Origin: Roseiarcus sp963775575
GTDB taxonomy: Bacteria; Pseudomonadota; Alphaproteobacteria; Rhizobiales; Beijerinckiaceae
Direction: 5' to 3'
Length of the DNA stretch: 64,000 bases
Assembly: GCA_963775575.1 (NCBI GenBank)
Contig: CAVZJG010000002.1
Coordinates: 558,001 to 622,000 of the forward strand
Shown: piece by piece, positions 64,000 to 64,000 of the stretch
How the letters are laid out: every line of letters starts with the position of its first letter
Numbering within the stretch: position 1 is the stretch's first letter
Position numbers and translations under genes: made by a program
Notes under the pieces: model-generated
What the model saw: the letters and a program-made list of their open reading frames with translations, nothing else
What the model was told of the DNA's origin: nothing
The model's database searches: none

Positions 64000-64000
64000 G

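Overview
The window is a GC-rich chromosomal segment of an alphaproteobacterium. Tol-Pal genes, an alphaproteobacterial-type ornithine decarboxylase, an 'ADLPTKK'-type porin, HpnE, purL/bolA and gyrB together suggest Hyphomicrobiales (Rhizobiales), perhaps near Methylocystaceae/Beijerinckiaceae. That placement is inference. The two edge genes are cut: a dynamin-like GTPase on the left and gyrB on the right. No rRNA, tRNA or CRISPR array was seen.

Layout. 0-7 kb: dynamin-like GTPase, enolase, ornithine decarboxylase with a very long leader, and an FTR1-type iron uptake operon. 7-17 kb: tolQRAB, a thioesterase, a RelE/ParE toxin-antitoxin pair, an ABC1/UbiB-like kinase, cysK and an FAD/NAD(P)-binding protein. 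18-21 kb: YeiH-type transporter, small proteins, a VapBC/FitAB pair with an operator palindrome. 21-31 kb: the AmmeMemoRadiSam genes (with Memo and AMMECR1 fused) facing a hypA-B-F-C-D-E [NiFe]-hydrogenase maturation operon. Its first gene, hupK, has been destroyed by an ISAs1-family insertion. 32-36 kb: porin, a small membrane protein and an IS630 element.

36-41.5 kb holds the most unusual locus. A nucleotidyltransferase, an HPr-kinase-like protein, a lasso-B2-like transglutaminase protease and a PqqD-like RRE protein sit beside eleven tandem mini-genes of 27-43 codons. Each mini-gene has the same 21-residue leader, which fits the lasso-peptide leader consensus (YxxPxL, then G, then Thr at -2). 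It is followed by a hypervariable tail of usually 6-10 residues that always contains a Ser two to four residues from the end. No lasso cyclase or exporter is present and the tails are too short for a lasso fold. I read this as a candidate RiPP-like system making families of short, possibly phosphorylated peptides. The kinase gene appears frameshifted near its 3' end in this sequence.

41.5-55 kb: Rrf2 regulator, two glycosyltransferases, zinc metallopeptidase, hpnE, hicAB, bolA, purL, an HNH-type toxin with a DUF2019-like immunity protein, a lipase and an outer-membrane protein. 55-57.3 kb: an ISNCY element and parDE. 57.3-61.6 kb: a bacterial NLR-like gene (STAND NTPase plus TPRs) split by an IS66-family element. 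Removing the element and one target duplication restores a single 795-codon frame. Directly downstream lies a 121-aa protein whose C-terminal amyloid-like motif matches the motif at the NLR N-terminus. This is the architecture of an NLR plus a membrane-active cell-death effector.
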